The translations under genes were made by a program, and so were the position numbers. A model generated the notes under the pieces. It saw only the letters and a program-made list of their open reading frames with translations. It searched no databases and was not told where the DNA came from. Positions 16,665-26,394 of a DNA stretch of 54,862 nucleotides are shown piece after piece. Location: contig JAGCCX010000030.1 of NCBI GenBank assembly GCA_017651465.1, positions 1 to 54,862 on the forward strand. Direction: 5' to 3'. The stretch is from Bacteroidales bacterium. GTDB taxonomy: Bacteria > Bacteroidota > Bacteroidia > Bacteroidales > UBA932. Numbering within the stretch: position 1 is the first letter of the stretch; each line of letters begins with the position of its first letter.

Positions 16665-19622
16665 ATGAAATTGTTGAATAGAATATTGTGCCTTGTTGGA
16701 GCCCTTCTCCTCGGCACCGGCCTTTATGCCCAGAACCGCCTGACTGCGGTACTTTCCGACGAAACCAGCGGCGAGCCTGTAGGATTCGCCACCGTTTCCC
16801 TGACCAAAGAAGGAGCTTCAAAGCCCACAAAATACGTCCTCAGCGAGGCCGACGGCTCGGTTGAGATTACCGGCATACGTGCCGGCAACTACACTTTCAA
16901 GGCGGAGCTGCTCGGCTATCAGCCCTTCGAGAAGCAGATCAAGATTCCCGACGTGAGCGAACTGGGCGAGATCAAGATGAAGCTCGACCAGCAGCAGCTC
17001 GACGCAGCTTCGGTGTCGGCAGTGGGCAACCCCATCATCATCAAGAAGGATACTATCGAGTACAACGCCACTTCGTTCAAGACGACCGACAGCGACGTGC
17101 TCGAAGACCTGCTCAAGAAACTCCCCGGCATAGAGGTGAGCGAAGACGGTTCCATAACCCACAACGGACAGACCATCACCAAAATAACCATCGACGGCAA
17201 GACCTTCTTCCTGAACGATCCCCAGCTGGCCTCGAAGAACATTCCGGCCAAGATCATCAACAAGCTCAAGGTCATCCAGAAGAAGTCGGAACAGGCCGAA
17301 TTTACCGGCATCGACGACGGTGAAGAAGAGCAGGTCATCGACCTGAGCATCAAGCCCGGTATGATGAAGGGCGCCATCGGCAACGTGATGGCCGGAGGCG
17401 GTCACGACATTCCTTCTTCCGATGTCCAGGGCGACTGGCGCTTCCAGTCGGCCGCTTTCGTAGGTAAATTCACCGACAAGACCCAGCTCTCGCTCATTGC
17501 CAACGGCAACAACACCAACAACCGCGGATTCAACGATATGGCCGGTTCGATGATGGGTAATATGCGCGGCGGCGGTGGCGGCCCTGGCGGCGGCGGTTTC
17601 GGCGGCGGCCGGGGCGGCAACTGGAACGACAACGGTATCACCACTTCCTGGATGGGAGGAGTCAACGGAGCGTGGACCCTTTTTGACGGGCGTATGGAAC
17701 TGGGAGGCAATTACCTCTACAACCAGGCCGACAAATACGTCGAGGAAGAAAGCGCCAAGACCACTTACCTCCAGGATCACAATATGCTCTATAACACTCT
17801 GGGCACCAACGATACCCGCACCTGGGGCCACAGGGTGGGAATGCGCCTGGACCATAAGTTCTCCGACAATACTTCCATATTGTTCGAGCCCCAGCTCAAC
17901 TTCGGCGGCGGCAGCTACAACCAGGGCAGCACCTACAATACCGACTACGACTACCTGCAGGGCGCTCCTCTCACCAAGATAAACGAGGGTATTTCGTCCA
18001 ATCTGGGGGACAACCGCAATCTCTCCACCAGGGGCTTTTTCCTCCTTCGCCAGAGACTGGGAATTCCGGGAAGGACCCTTACCGCAATGATCAACTACAG
18101 TTTCTCCAACAACGAACTGGACAGCCGCAACACATCGACGGTCTATTCCGGCGGCTATTCGGGAGGTGCTTGGGGAGAAGTGCAGAACCAGGACCAGAAG
18201 GTCGATCAGGACAGCCGTAATACCAGCATCTTCGGGCGTGTTACCTACACCGAGCCTCTCGGCAACAATTTCTACATCGAGGCCAATTACGCATACCACT
18301 GGTCCAACGCTACCTCGAACAAGGATACCTACGATATGCTCAACGGCGGGGCGAAGGATGATTTCTACTCCAGCCACGTGATCAACATCAACAATATGCA
18401 TAATATCGGTGCCAATGCTTTGTACCAGACCGATAAGATGCGCGCCCAGCTCGGTTTGTCGGCAAGGCACGTCCGCACCCGCAACGAGACTACCCGTGCC
18501 GGGAAGACACTCGATCCTTACGACGATACCCGCTGGCGCTTCGCCCCTCAGGGTATGCTGTGGTGGGAGATGGGCGAGAATGCCAATATGCGTATTTTCT
18601 ACCGCGGTTCTTCCGAGCAGCCCAGCGTGTCGCAGTTGATTCCCGTGCCGGACAATACCAACCCTCTGAACATAGGCTTCGGTAACCCTTATCTGGCTCC
18701 TTATTTCAGCCACAGCATCAGGGGCGACTACCGCTACTCGAACCGCAGGCGCTTCTCGTCGGTCAACGTGCGCTTTGATGGCAGTTACGTTCAGGATCCT
18801 ATAGTGAATGCTATATGGTACGGCCCCAACGGCGCCCAGTACTCTATGCCTTTCAACGGCCCCTCGTCGTTCAACGCCAACGTCAATATGTTCGCCAACA
18901 TTCCTTTGGGACAGTCCAATTTCTCCATCAGCAATATGTCCCGCGTCGGCTATAACAAGTCGTCCGCATATGTGGGAGGCGAAGATGTGTCGGGCAAGAT
19001 TGACAATTACTACGATGCCGCCAAGGGAGATATGGACTATAAAGGCTTCCTGGAAGCCTATGCCCAGAACGAATTCAAGTTTGACGAGAATACAACCCGT
19101 ACGCTCAGCGCTACCGAGCGCCTGAGGGTAACGTACCGTACCGACGACCTGGAGCTTTCGCTCAGCGGACGCACCCGTATGAACAAGAGCTGGTACACCA
19201 TCGCCAAGGAGGCCGACAACACGATGACCTTCAACAACCAGCTGAGGGCTACCGTCAACTGGACCTGGGACGCCCCCGGCATAACGCTCAAGTCGGACTT
19301 CAATTTTAATTGGTACAACGGTTATTCGAGCGCTCTCAACTATGCCCCCGAGTACATCCTCAACGCCGAAATCCAGAAACTCCTCTTCAAGAAGAGGGTC
19401 ACTCTGGCTCTCAAAGGCTACGACATCCTCGGCCAGGCCAAGAACCTCAGCGTTTCCGACAACTCCAACTATCACAGCGAAGTTATCAACAATACCCTGG
19501 GACGTTACATAATTCTGTCGCTCACCTGGCGCTTCGGTACATTTGACAACAACAATATGCGCGGCCCGGGCGGCCGTGGCCCCGGCGGATTCGGAGGCCC
19601 CGGCGGACGCGGTCCCAGATAG
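16665..19622 (+). CDS. TonB-receptor-like outer-membrane beta-barrel protein with glycine-rich segments
   Basis: 985 residues with a signal peptide ending LYAQ. Residues about 22-110 are a carboxypeptidase-regulatory-like domain; 110-230 a plug-like domain (KDTIEYNATSFK, LLKKLPGIEV, IDGKTFFLND); the remainder is a barrel of the OMP_b-brl_3 type. There is no TonB box of the SusC kind and no SusD partner. Two unusual low-complexity parts stand out: a GGGG/GGFGGGRGG stretch at about 302-320 and a C-terminal RGPGG repeat tail in place of the usual aromatic end. Related Bacteroidota proteins are of unknown ligand. It is followed by a terminator, so it seems to be a single-gene unit after ruvC. The ligand cannot be predicted. 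Confidence 0.85.
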   Translation: MKLLNRILCLVGALLLGTGLYAQNRLTAVLSDETSGEPVGFATVSLTKEGASKPTKYVLSEADGSVEITGIRAGNYTFKAELLGYQPFEKQIKIPDVSELGEIKMKLDQQQLDAASVSAVGNPIIIKKDTIEYNATSFKTTDSDVLEDLLKKLPGIEVSEDGSITHNGQTITKITIDGKTFFLNDPQLASKNIPAKIINKLKVIQKKSEQAEFTGIDDGEEEQVIDLSIKPGMMKGAIGNVMAGGGHDIPSSDVQGDWRFQSAAFVGKFTDKTQLSLIANGNNTNNRGFNDMAGSMMGNMRGGGGGPGGGGFGGGRGGNWNDNGITTSWMGGVNGAWTLFDGRMELGGNYLYNQADKYVEEESAKTTYLQDHNMLYNTLGTNDTRTWGHRVGMRLDHKFSDNTSILFEPQLNFGGGSYNQGSTYNTDYDYLQGAPLTKINEGISSNLGDNRNLSTRGFFLLRQRLGIPGRTLTAMINYSFSNNELDSRNTSTVYSGGYSGGAWGEVQNQDQKVDQDSRNTSIFGRVTYTEPLGNNFYIEANYAYHWSNATSNKDTYDMLNGGAKDDFYSSHVININNMHNIGANALYQTDKMRAQLGLSARHVRTRNETTRAGKTLDPYDDTRWRFAPQGMLWWEMGENANMRIFYRGSSEQPSVSQLIPVPDNTNPLNIGFGNPYLAPYFSHSIRGDYRYSNRRRFSSVNVRFDGSYVQDPIVNAIWYGPNGAQYSMPFNGPSSFNANVNMFANIPLGQSNFSISNMSRVGYNKSSAYVGGEDVSGKIDNYYDAAKGDMDYKGFLEAYAQNEFKFDENTTRTLSATERLRVTYRTDDLELSLSGRTRMNKSWYTIAKEADNTMTFNNQLRATVNWTWDAPGITLKSDFNFNWYNGYSSALNYAPEYILNAEIQKLLFKKRVTLALKGYDILGQAKNLSVSDNSNYHSEVINNTLGRYIILSLTWRFGTFDNNNMRGPGGRGPGGFGGPGGRGPR

Positions 19623-19634
19623 CAATCTGCAATT

Positions 19635-19669
19635 AAATGGATGCACTTTTTTGTGTGTCCATTTTTTTT
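19635..19669 (+). terminator. Rho-independent terminator
   Basis: A 12-bp stem with two G-U pairs (19635-19646 with 19653-19664) closes a T6 loop and runs into a T-rich tract ending at 19669. It ends the barrel gene and sits directly upstream of the sigma-factor promoter. Confidence 0.82.
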
Positions 19670-19678
19670 GTATATTTG
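19650..19678 (+). promoter_or_regulatory. Promoter of the ECF sigma factor gene, close to the start codon
   Basis: TTTG at 19650-19653 and an exact TATATTTG at 19671-19678 (17-nt spacer) match the primary promoter consensus. Only 5 nt separate the -7 box from ATG 19684, so the transcript should be leaderless or nearly so. Confidence 0.65.
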
Positions 19679-19683
19679 CCAAT

Positions 19684-20247
19684 ATGCAAGCCGGATTGAT
19701 AACACGCATCAAAGCTTCTGACCGGGCTGCCTTCGATGATCTTTGCCGGGAGCGGTACGTACCTCTCATTTCCTATGCGAGGTTGTTCCTTTCGGGTCTG
19801 GATTCTTCGTGGGCGGAGGATGTAGTGCAGGATGTGCTGTTCGGGGTCTGGCAAAACCGCCGCCGGCTGCGCGACAACGAATCCGAGCTTCACGCCTATA
19901 TGCTCAGGGCGGTGTACAACCGTTGCGTCAATTACCTCCGCAGGGCCAGGCGCCTGCAGATGTTCAACAACGAATACGAAGAAAAGATGATCTCCGTTAT
20001 GGGAGATTGCTGGTCGCCGGACCGTAACCCGGTCATCAGGAGCGTTTTCAATGCCGACCTGAGGGATATTATTTCCGAGGCTGTGGGCAAGCTCTCTCCG
20101 CGCTGCCGCGAGGTGTTTACGCTCAGTTATATCGAGAGTCTCTCCAATAAAGAAATCAGCGAGCGCCTGGGTATTTCGCTCAGTACCGTGGAGAATCATA
20201 TGTACATAGCCCTCAAGCAGCTTAGGATGAGTTTGTCGGGAATTTGA
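19684..20247 (+). CDS. ECF-family RNA polymerase sigma factor (FecI-like)
   Basis: 187 residues from ATG 19684; the frame is open further upstream but that part lies in the barrel gene and terminator. Region 2 is seen at about 15-80 (FDDLCRERYVPLISYARLFL, AEDVVQDVLFGVWQNR), and region 4 at about 120-180 (LSPRCREVFTLSYIESLSNKEISERLGIS, then STVENHMYIALKQLR). It directs polymerase to target promoters, probably the SusC/SusD genes downstream. The neighbouring FecR-like gene and the STN domain on the SusC protein complete a trans-envelope signalling set of the FecI/FecR type, widely used for glycan and other uptake loci in Bacteroidales. Confidence 0.95.
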   Translation: MQAGLITRIKASDRAAFDDLCRERYVPLISYARLFLSGLDSSWAEDVVQDVLFGVWQNRRRLRDNESELHAYMLRAVYNRCVNYLRRARRLQMFNNEYEEKMISVMGDCWSPDRNPVIRSVFNADLRDIISEAVGKLSPRCREVFTLSYIESLSNKEISERLGISLSTVENHMYIALKQLRMSLSGI

Positions 20248-20300
20248 TTTTTCTCTGCCGGCACTAGGTGTTTTTGATATTTGACTTGTATATATATTGT

Positions 20301-21254
20301 ATGCAAGATGAAATCATAGACATAATAATCAAAAGTCTTCGCCATACCGGGACGGAAGATGACAAGGCCCGTTTGCTCCAGTGGCTTAACCAGTCCGAGG
20401 AGAACAAGCGCTTTTATTCTTTATTCGTCGCCAATTATTCCCTGCATTATACCATTTCGTCAGACAAGTTGAGCCGCGACCGCGAGTCGATGATCAACCG
20501 CCTCAATGCGCGTATCGACGCCGCTGCGCCGCGCCGCAGCTTCCGGTCTCTGTATATCGGTCTTGCTTCTGTTGCCGCTGCGGCTCTTGCCCTGCTGCTC
20601 GTATTCCTTCCTCTCAGCCGCCCTGAAAAGGTCACGGAGGATCCGATGGAGCAGCTGGTCAACAGTACTGCCGAGACTATCCACTTCGTGCTTGACGACG
20701 GAACCAGGGTTTATCTGAGCCCGGGTTCGTCCTTGAGCTACAACGTGACCACCCTAACCGGCCGCAGGGAGGCGGTGCTGGGAGGCGAAGCTTATTTTGA
20801 CGTGGCCCACGATGAAGGCAGGCCGTTCACCGTCAGGACGGACAATATAGGCGTGAGGGTACTTGGTACGGCATTTTCCGTTTCAAGCTCCCCGGAGATT
20901 TCACAGGTGGTGCTGGAGCGCGGGGCGGTGCGGCTGCTCTCGCCTGAGGGCACTGCGATGGTAACCCTCAGCCCCAACCAGAAGGCTACGTTCAAATCTC
21001 TCTCCGGCGACGTGCGTGTGGAGCCGGTATATGCCACCGCATTCGTTACCGACAAATATAACCTGATGTCCATTTCGGATGCCACTCTCAAGGAGATAAC
21101 AACCAGGCTTTCCTCCGTCTTCCACAAGAAGATAGTTTCTACCGGCGGCGACCCCGACAAACGTTACAACCTGGCGGTCCTCAAGTCCGACACCCTCGAG
21201 GATGTTCTTTCCGTATTGGAATATATGACTGGAGCACAATTCACTATACAGTAA
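20301..21254 (+). CDS. FecR-family anti-sigma factor
   Basis: 317 residues from ATG 20301 (MQDEIIDIIIK). A cytoplasmic helical part (1-75) should hold the sigma factor; a single membrane helix follows (SLYIGLASVAAAALALLLVF, about 75-95); then a periplasmic FecR domain (about 110-215: FVLDDGTRVYLSPGSSLSY, GEAYFDVAHDEGRPF, LERGAVRLLSP) and a C-terminal DUF4974-like segment (about 240-317: ATLKEITTRLSSVF, ending TGAQFTIQ). A near-consensus GATATTTG at 20276-20283 may give it its own promoter. It is expected to bind the STN domain of the SusC protein and release the sigma factor when ligand is present. Confidence 0.94.
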   Translation: MQDEIIDIIIKSLRHTGTEDDKARLLQWLNQSEENKRFYSLFVANYSLHYTISSDKLSRDRESMINRLNARIDAAAPRRSFRSLYIGLASVAAAALALLLVFLPLSRPEKVTEDPMEQLVNSTAETIHFVLDDGTRVYLSPGSSLSYNVTTLTGRREAVLGGEAYFDVAHDEGRPFTVRTDNIGVRVLGTAFSVSSSPEISQVVLERGAVRLLSPEGTAMVTLSPNQKATFKSLSGDVRVEPVYATAFVTDKYNLMSISDATLKEITTRLSSVFHKKIVSTGGDPDKRYNLAVLKSDTLEDVLSVLEYMTGAQFTIQ

Positions 21255-21281
21255 CTATTATACACTTCTAACCAATCAATT

Positions 21282-24200
21282 ATGAGAAAAAAAATTCTGT
21301 TGACTCTGGGATTGTCCCTGCTGTTGGGCCTGTTTGCCGGCCCGGCGGTGGTGGCGCAGACCCAGGGAAAGCTCTACGATGTGGATCTGTCCATACCGGG
21401 AGCTACAGTTAGCTCGTTTACGGCCGCCCTCACCGGGCAGACCGGCGTGCTGTTTTCTTATGAGACCGATTTGGCTTCCAAGTCTTTGGGCAATGTGTCC
21501 ATCAATCAAAGCCAGGCCTCATTGGAATCTATTCTCACGAGGGCCTTCAGCGGCAAGGGAATTGCCTGGAAGGTGGTGAACAGGACAGTGGTCCTCACCG
21601 CCGAACAGCAGCCCCAGGACAAGGCCTCGGTGGTTTCCGGGCGTGTCACTGACTCCAACGGCGACCCGTTGCCCGGTGCAGGAGTCTTGATTTCCGGTAC
21701 TACAAAAGGTACTACTACCGATGCCGACGGCCGTTTCTCCCTGGCAGTCGCGCCCAACCAGTCTCTGGAGTTCTCCTTCATCGGCTATGCCACGCAGGTC
21801 GTTCCCGTGGGCGGACGTTCGGTTTTGAACGTTACCCTCGCCGACGACCAGAACATCCTTGACGACGTGGTGGTCGTGGGTTACGGTACCCAGTCTCGCA
21901 AGACCTTGAGTACGTCCATCTCCAAGGTAGACGGCGATAAGCTTATGGACGCCCCTGTTTCGACGGTGGGTGACGCCCTCAAGGGTAAGGTGACCGGTCT
22001 GCGCATCGCTTCCAACAACAACCTCCCGGGCGAGAGCCCCCGATTCCTGATCCGAGGCGGTTCGTCCATCAACCGTAGCAACGACCCTCTGTTCCTGGTG
22101 GACGGAGTCGAGCGCGGGATCGACGACCTCAACCCCAACGACATCGAGTCCATAGAGGTCCTCAAGGATGCGGCATCGGCAGCCATCTACGGTAGCCGTG
22201 CATCCAACGGCGTTATCCTCGTGACTACCAAGAAGGGCAACGCTTTCAAGCAGCCTCAGGTGGTGTTCGACTCCCAGGTGGGCTTTACTTCTCCCGCCCG
22301 CACCTGGAAGCTTGCCAATGCAACGGAGTTCCTCACCATCATCCGTCCCGCTGCCTTTATGGGTCCCAATGCAGCACTGGTGCTCAACGGCGCCAACGGC
22401 GCGGGTATAGGTAACACCGAGGCTTCTTCCACCTATTCCACCCGCTATCTGATGGAGGGTGAGAGCGTTCCCGAGGGCTTCCTGAGTATGGCCGACCCTA
22501 TCGACCCCAGCAAGACCATAATCTACACCGACCACAACTGGCAGAACGAGTGGTATCATCCTTCGCTGTATCATAAGCAGTACGTGGGTGTGAACGGCGG
22601 CAACAAAGACGTTAAATACGCTGCCTCCGTGGGTTATATGGGAGACGACGGTATGGTGGCGATGAGCGCTTACAAGAACTTCACGATGCACGGCAACACC
22701 GCCTTCAACGTGACCAAGTGGCTCACTGCTTCTACCACTTTCGATTACTCGAATGCTGTCAAGAATCCTATGACCAACGACTACTTCACGGTACTTGGTC
22801 GTGGTATAATGATGTCTCCTACCCACATCGGCAAGTATCCCGACGGCACCTTCGCCACCGGCGGTACCAACAAGAACCAGCAGACCGCCGAGTTCTACGA
22901 GACTTTCTATGACCGTGAGACTCAGCGTCAGAAATTTATGGGCAGTATGAACCTCAAAGCCCAGATTACCCCCTGGCTTACAGGTACCGCCCAGTATGCG
23001 TTCTACGACAACAGCTACCGCGGCAGCTATTACACGAAGGGAGAAGTCAACGGCTCCGTCAACTTCGTGAGTACAAGCCGCGGCACCACGGAAACGCGCA
23101 CCCAGACCCAGCGCCAGAACTTCCAGGCATATCTTGCCGCCGACAAGAGTTTCGGCAAGCACCGCTTGAGCGCAACTGCCGGATATGACTGGTCCAAGTG
23201 GCACTACTGGTACCTGAACGCAGGCAACAGCGGTTCCCTGTCCGACAAGGTGCCCATCCTGGGCTCCGGCGGCTCCAATACCGCGGGAACCATGAGCATG
23301 AGCAATCAGGATTACGAGACGGCCCTTATCTCTTACTTCGGCCGTGTCGGCTATAACTTTGCCGACCGCTACATCCTTTCCGCTACGTTCCGCGCCGACG
23401 GAAGCTCGCTCTTCCTGGGCGAGAACAAGTGGGGTTATTTCCCTTCGGTATCAGCTGCCTGGGTAATCAGCGAGGAGCCTTTCTTCAATGTGAGCAAAGA
23501 CAAAGTGAATATGCTCAAGCTCCGTGCTTCCTATGGTCAGACCGGTAACAACGATATCTCCCGTACCGATCCTCTCGGTGCTTATGCGGCAAGTACTTAC
23601 GACGTGTACAACGTGCTCCTGCCCTCCAAGATGGTCAACAGCGGCCTGAAGTGGGAGACCACCACTCAGCTGGACCTTGGTGTTGACGTGGGCTTGTTCA
23701 ACGACCGCGTGCGTATCATTGCCGACTACTACAACAAGGTAACCAACGACCTTATCTACGGAATCACCCTTCCCGATACGGGACAGGTCGGCAGCGTGAG
23801 CGCCAACGTGGGCAGCGTCCGTTTCTGGGGCGCCGAGTTGGAGCTCCATACCGTCAATGTCCAGAAGCGCAACTTCTCGTGGGAGACCGACTTCACGTAC
23901 TCCTATTCGCGCAACAAGATCCTCTCGCTTCCCGACGAGTACAAGTACCAGCTCAAGGATATGGACGGCAACTTGCTGTTCAATGCAGCCGGCGAGCCTA
24001 TCTATGGCTGGCGTATCGGTGGTTACACCACTGCCAACGGCTACCGTTTCGGCGGTACTGCAGTGGGCGAGCCTCTGGGAAGTATCTGGGGCTACCTGGT
24101 TGCCGGCATCATTCAGACCGACGAGCAGGCGGCAGCTGCCTATTTCGACTCCCAGTCGCACGGATACCGCCGTTCCGACGGACAGTCGATTGCCGGACGT

Positions 24201-24860
24201 AAAGACGCCGGTGACTTTGAATGGGTGAACCGTTACGGTACAGCCAAGACAGCCGACGGAGCAGAGCAGATCGATGCTACCGATATGTTCCTTCTGGGTA
24301 ACGTGATGCCTCACTCGACCGGCGGTATCAACAATACCATTCACTGGAACAGGCTCACCTTCAGCATATATTTCGACTATGCCCTGGGTCACAGCATCTA
24401 CAACTATATGAAGACCCGTATGGTGCAGAACACCCTCGGTTATTCCAACTCCAATGTGGACGTGAACCTCGTTGCAGGGTGCTGGCGCAGGCCGGGCGAT
24501 ACCGATGCCAAATGGGCACGCTTCTTCCCCAACGACGCCGACTATGGCAACCGTAACTACTCGCGTGCATCAAGCTTCAATGTGGAGGATGCCAGTTACC
24601 TGTGCCTGCGTGACGCTTCCATCTACTACGACCTGCCCGACGCAGTGGCCAAGGCCGTGTTTATGAAGAAGATATCCGTGGGTGTGACCGGCAATACTCT
24701 CTGGTACTTCACCAAGCTCTCCGGAGCCATCAGCCCCGAGACCGGTATCAGCACCGACTCCGATTCCAATATGTACAGCTCCGTGCAGATGGGCAGCGCG
24801 ACGTCCAACATTATGCCTGCCGCCCGCAAGGTCCTGTTCAATCTCAAGTTAACATTCTAA
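21282..24860 (+). CDS. SusC/RagA-type TonB-linked outer-membrane transporter with STN signalling domain
   Basis: 1192 residues. Signal peptide to about residue 26; STN domain about 30-108 (LSIPGATVSSFTAALTGQTG, LTRAFSGKGIAWKVVN) for contact with FecR; carboxypeptidase-like domain about 112-195; TonB box region DDVVVVGYGTQ (about 195); plug with FLIRGGSSINRS, PLFLVDGVERG and IESIEVLKDAASAAIYGSRA; then a 22-strand barrel ending LFNLKLTF. It forms the transporter of a SusCD pair, with the SusD lid encoded 13 nt downstream. Expression is probably controlled by the upstream sigma/FecR pair. Neighbours coding for a glycerophosphodiester phosphodiesterase suggest a phospholipid head-group or teichoic-acid-like ligand rather than a glycan; this is inference. 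Confidence 0.96.
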   Translation: MRKKILLTLGLSLLLGLFAGPAVVAQTQGKLYDVDLSIPGATVSSFTAALTGQTGVLFSYETDLASKSLGNVSINQSQASLESILTRAFSGKGIAWKVVNRTVVLTAEQQPQDKASVVSGRVTDSNGDPLPGAGVLISGTTKGTTTDADGRFSLAVAPNQSLEFSFIGYATQVVPVGGRSVLNVTLADDQNILDDVVVVGYGTQSRKTLSTSISKVDGDKLMDAPVSTVGDALKGKVTGLRIASNNNLPGESPRFLIRGGSSINRSNDPLFLVDGVERGIDDLNPNDIESIEVLKDAASAAIYGSRASNGVILVTTKKGNAFKQPQVVFDSQVGFTSPARTWKLANATEFLTIIRPAAFMGPNAALVLNGANGAGIGNTEASSTYSTRYLMEGESVPEGFLSMADPIDPSKTIIYTDHNWQNEWYHPSLYHKQYVGVNGGNKDVKYAASVGYMGDDGMVAMSAYKNFTMHGNTAFNVTKWLTASTTFDYSNAVKNPMTNDYFTVLGRGIMMSPTHIGKYPDGTFATGGTNKNQQTAEFYETFYDRETQRQKFMGSMNLKAQITPWLTGTAQYAFYDNSYRGSYYTKGEVNGSVNFVSTSRGTTETRTQTQRQNFQAYLAADKSFGKHRLSATAGYDWSKWHYWYLNAGNSGSLSDKVPILGSGGSNTAGTMSMSNQDYETALISYFGRVGYNFADRYILSATFRADGSSLFLGENKWGYFPSVSAAWVISEEPFFNVSKDKVNMLKLRASYGQTGNNDISRTDPLGAYAASTYDVYNVLLPSKMVNSGLKWETTTQLDLGVDVGLFNDRVRIIADYYNKVTNDLIYGITLPDTGQVGSVSANVGSVRFWGAELELHTVNVQKRNFSWETDFTYSYSRNKILSLPDEYKYQLKDMDGNLLFNAAGEPIYGWRIGGYTTANGYRFGGTAVGEPLGSIWGYLVAGIIQTDEQAAAAYFDSQSHGYRRSDGQSIAGRKDAGDFEWVNRYGTAKTADGAEQIDATDMFLLGNVMPHSTGGINNTIHWNRLTFSIYFDYALGHSIYNYMKTRMVQNTLGYSNSNVDVNLVAGCWRRPGDTDAKWARFFPNDADYGNRNYSRASSFNVEDASYLCLRDASIYYDLPDAVAKAVFMKKISVGVTGNTLWYFTKLSGAISPETGISTDSDSNMYSSVQMGSATSNIMPAARKVLFNLKLTF

Positions 24861-24873
24861 GGAGGACAAGATT

Positions 24874-26373
24874 ATGAAAACGATACTCAAATCATTCTGC
24901 CTTCTGATTGTTTGCACTGCTGTTTTCAGCGCGTGCCACAAAGATCTTGACATACCTTACGACAACGCTCTGTCGGTGAGTAATATGTGGCAGGACGCCT
25001 CCGACCTGGAACAGTCCGTGCCGGGCATCTACAAAAGACTGCAGGCATATTTCTCCGACTCGGAGTGCAATGTGTTCTACTTTGGCGAGACGCGCGTAGG
25101 CGACTATATGTGGGGCCCTTCACTTGAGAGCAAAGTGCAGGATAACTTCAAGATTGCCTGCCGCCACAATCTGCTTACTCCGTCCAATACCATCGGCTGG
25201 TCGGGTCTGTATTCCACAATCGACCAGGCCAATGCAGTGATAGCTCACGCCGCCGAGTGCAAAGCTCCTCAGGACAGGCTTGACTGGGCACTTTCCCAGG
25301 CATACTTCGCCAGGGCTTTCTGTTACTTCCACGCAGCCCGCGTATGGGGAGAAGTCCCGCTGAACCTCAAACCGGTGGAATCCACCACTCAGGAAGAGTG
25401 CTATCCCAAGCAGAAGAGCATACCTGAAATATATAAGCAGGTAGAAACCGACCTGATAGATAACTGCAAACCCGATAAGCTCGGTGGCGAAAAGTACTTC
25501 GGCACCCCTGCCGCTTACTACACCCTGCTTGCCGACTACGCCCTTTGGATGTACACTACCCGCGACGGCGGCTCCAAGTATCTGGATATGGCCGAGCAGG
25601 CCATAAACAAGGCCAAGAATTACAACAATGTGCTTGCCGATTACGCCAAGGTATTTGACCGTACCAACAAGAAGAACAACGAGATAATCTTCTCGCTGGC
25701 TCTCAGCGCATCCAGCACCGGCGGTTACCAGATATTCTTCTGCCAACCCAGCAACCTCATTGCTGCGGCATACCGCAACAAGCCTGTGCCTATCTCCTCC
25801 ACTCAGTGGTGGAGCTATTCCGAGGGCTTTGTCAATATCCTCAAGGATAGCGAGAAGAAGGGTGATACCCGTGTAGCTACCAATCTTGGTTACGGCCCCT
25901 ATTCCGCCGCCTCTGACCACCACGAAATTACCTGGTGCAACAAGCTCACCGGTGATATGTCCAAGAGCCCGGTGGTTCAGGATAACGACCTTATCTACTA
26001 CCGCTACGGCTATCTGGTTATGCTCGAGGCCGAGATGCTCTACTACAAGAAGGACTACACCGGAGCCAACAGGGCCCTCAACGTGATAGCCAAGCGTGCA
26101 TACGGCAAGGACAACTACTACACCAGCACGGCCCCTTCCGATGTACTCGACAACATTGTCAACGAGTACTTCCTCGAATTCCCGGCCGAAGGTATGATCT
26201 GGTGGGCCCTGATCCGTACCGGCAAGATCTGGTCTATGGTTCCCAATTCCGAAATCCCGGAGCAGACATTCGAAACTATGAGGGCCAAGAACCCGAACAT
26301 TCTCCTGTGGCCTATCCCTCAGAGTTCGCTCAACAGAAATTCCAATCTGCACCAGATTCAAGGATGGTCTTAA
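24874..26373 (+). CDS. SusD/RagB-type surface lipoprotein
   Basis: 499 residues. Lipobox at VFSAC (Cys21), then MWQDASDLEQSVPGIYKRL, and TPR-like helices with LSQAYFARAFCYFHAARVWGEVPL, a segment typical of SusD proteins. The C-terminal RagB/SusD domain includes YLVMLEAEMLYYKKD and ends RNSNLHQIQGWS. The start ATG lies 13 nt after the SusC stop with GGAGG upstream, an unusually strong ribosome site for this phylum. It should act as the lid that captures ligand for the transporter. Confidence 0.95.
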   Translation: MKTILKSFCLLIVCTAVFSACHKDLDIPYDNALSVSNMWQDASDLEQSVPGIYKRLQAYFSDSECNVFYFGETRVGDYMWGPSLESKVQDNFKIACRHNLLTPSNTIGWSGLYSTIDQANAVIAHAAECKAPQDRLDWALSQAYFARAFCYFHAARVWGEVPLNLKPVESTTQEECYPKQKSIPEIYKQVETDLIDNCKPDKLGGEKYFGTPAAYYTLLADYALWMYTTRDGGSKYLDMAEQAINKAKNYNNVLADYAKVFDRTNKKNNEIIFSLALSASSTGGYQIFFCQPSNLIAAAYRNKPVPISSTQWWSYSEGFVNILKDSEKKGDTRVATNLGYGPYSAASDHHEITWCNKLTGDMSKSPVVQDNDLIYYRYGYLVMLEAEMLYYKKDYTGANRALNVIAKRAYGKDNYYTSTAPSDVLDNIVNEYFLEFPAEGMIWWALIRTGKIWSMVPNSEIPEQTFETMRAKNPNILLWPIPQSSLNRNSNLHQIQGWS

Positions 26374-26394
26374 TGTCTTAAAATGAATGAAGTT

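Noticed and set aside
16818-19769. 983-residue frame on the minus strand opposite the glycine-rich barrel
   Set aside because: It is a mirror of the strong GC-biased third positions of the real gene; it has no recognisable domain, runs through the terminator and sigma-factor promoter, and the plus-strand protein has a signal peptide and clear domains.
21519-23204. 561-residue minus-strand frame inside the SusC gene
   Set aside because: Antisense of a clear SusC; no domains or signal, composition typical of antisense shadows.
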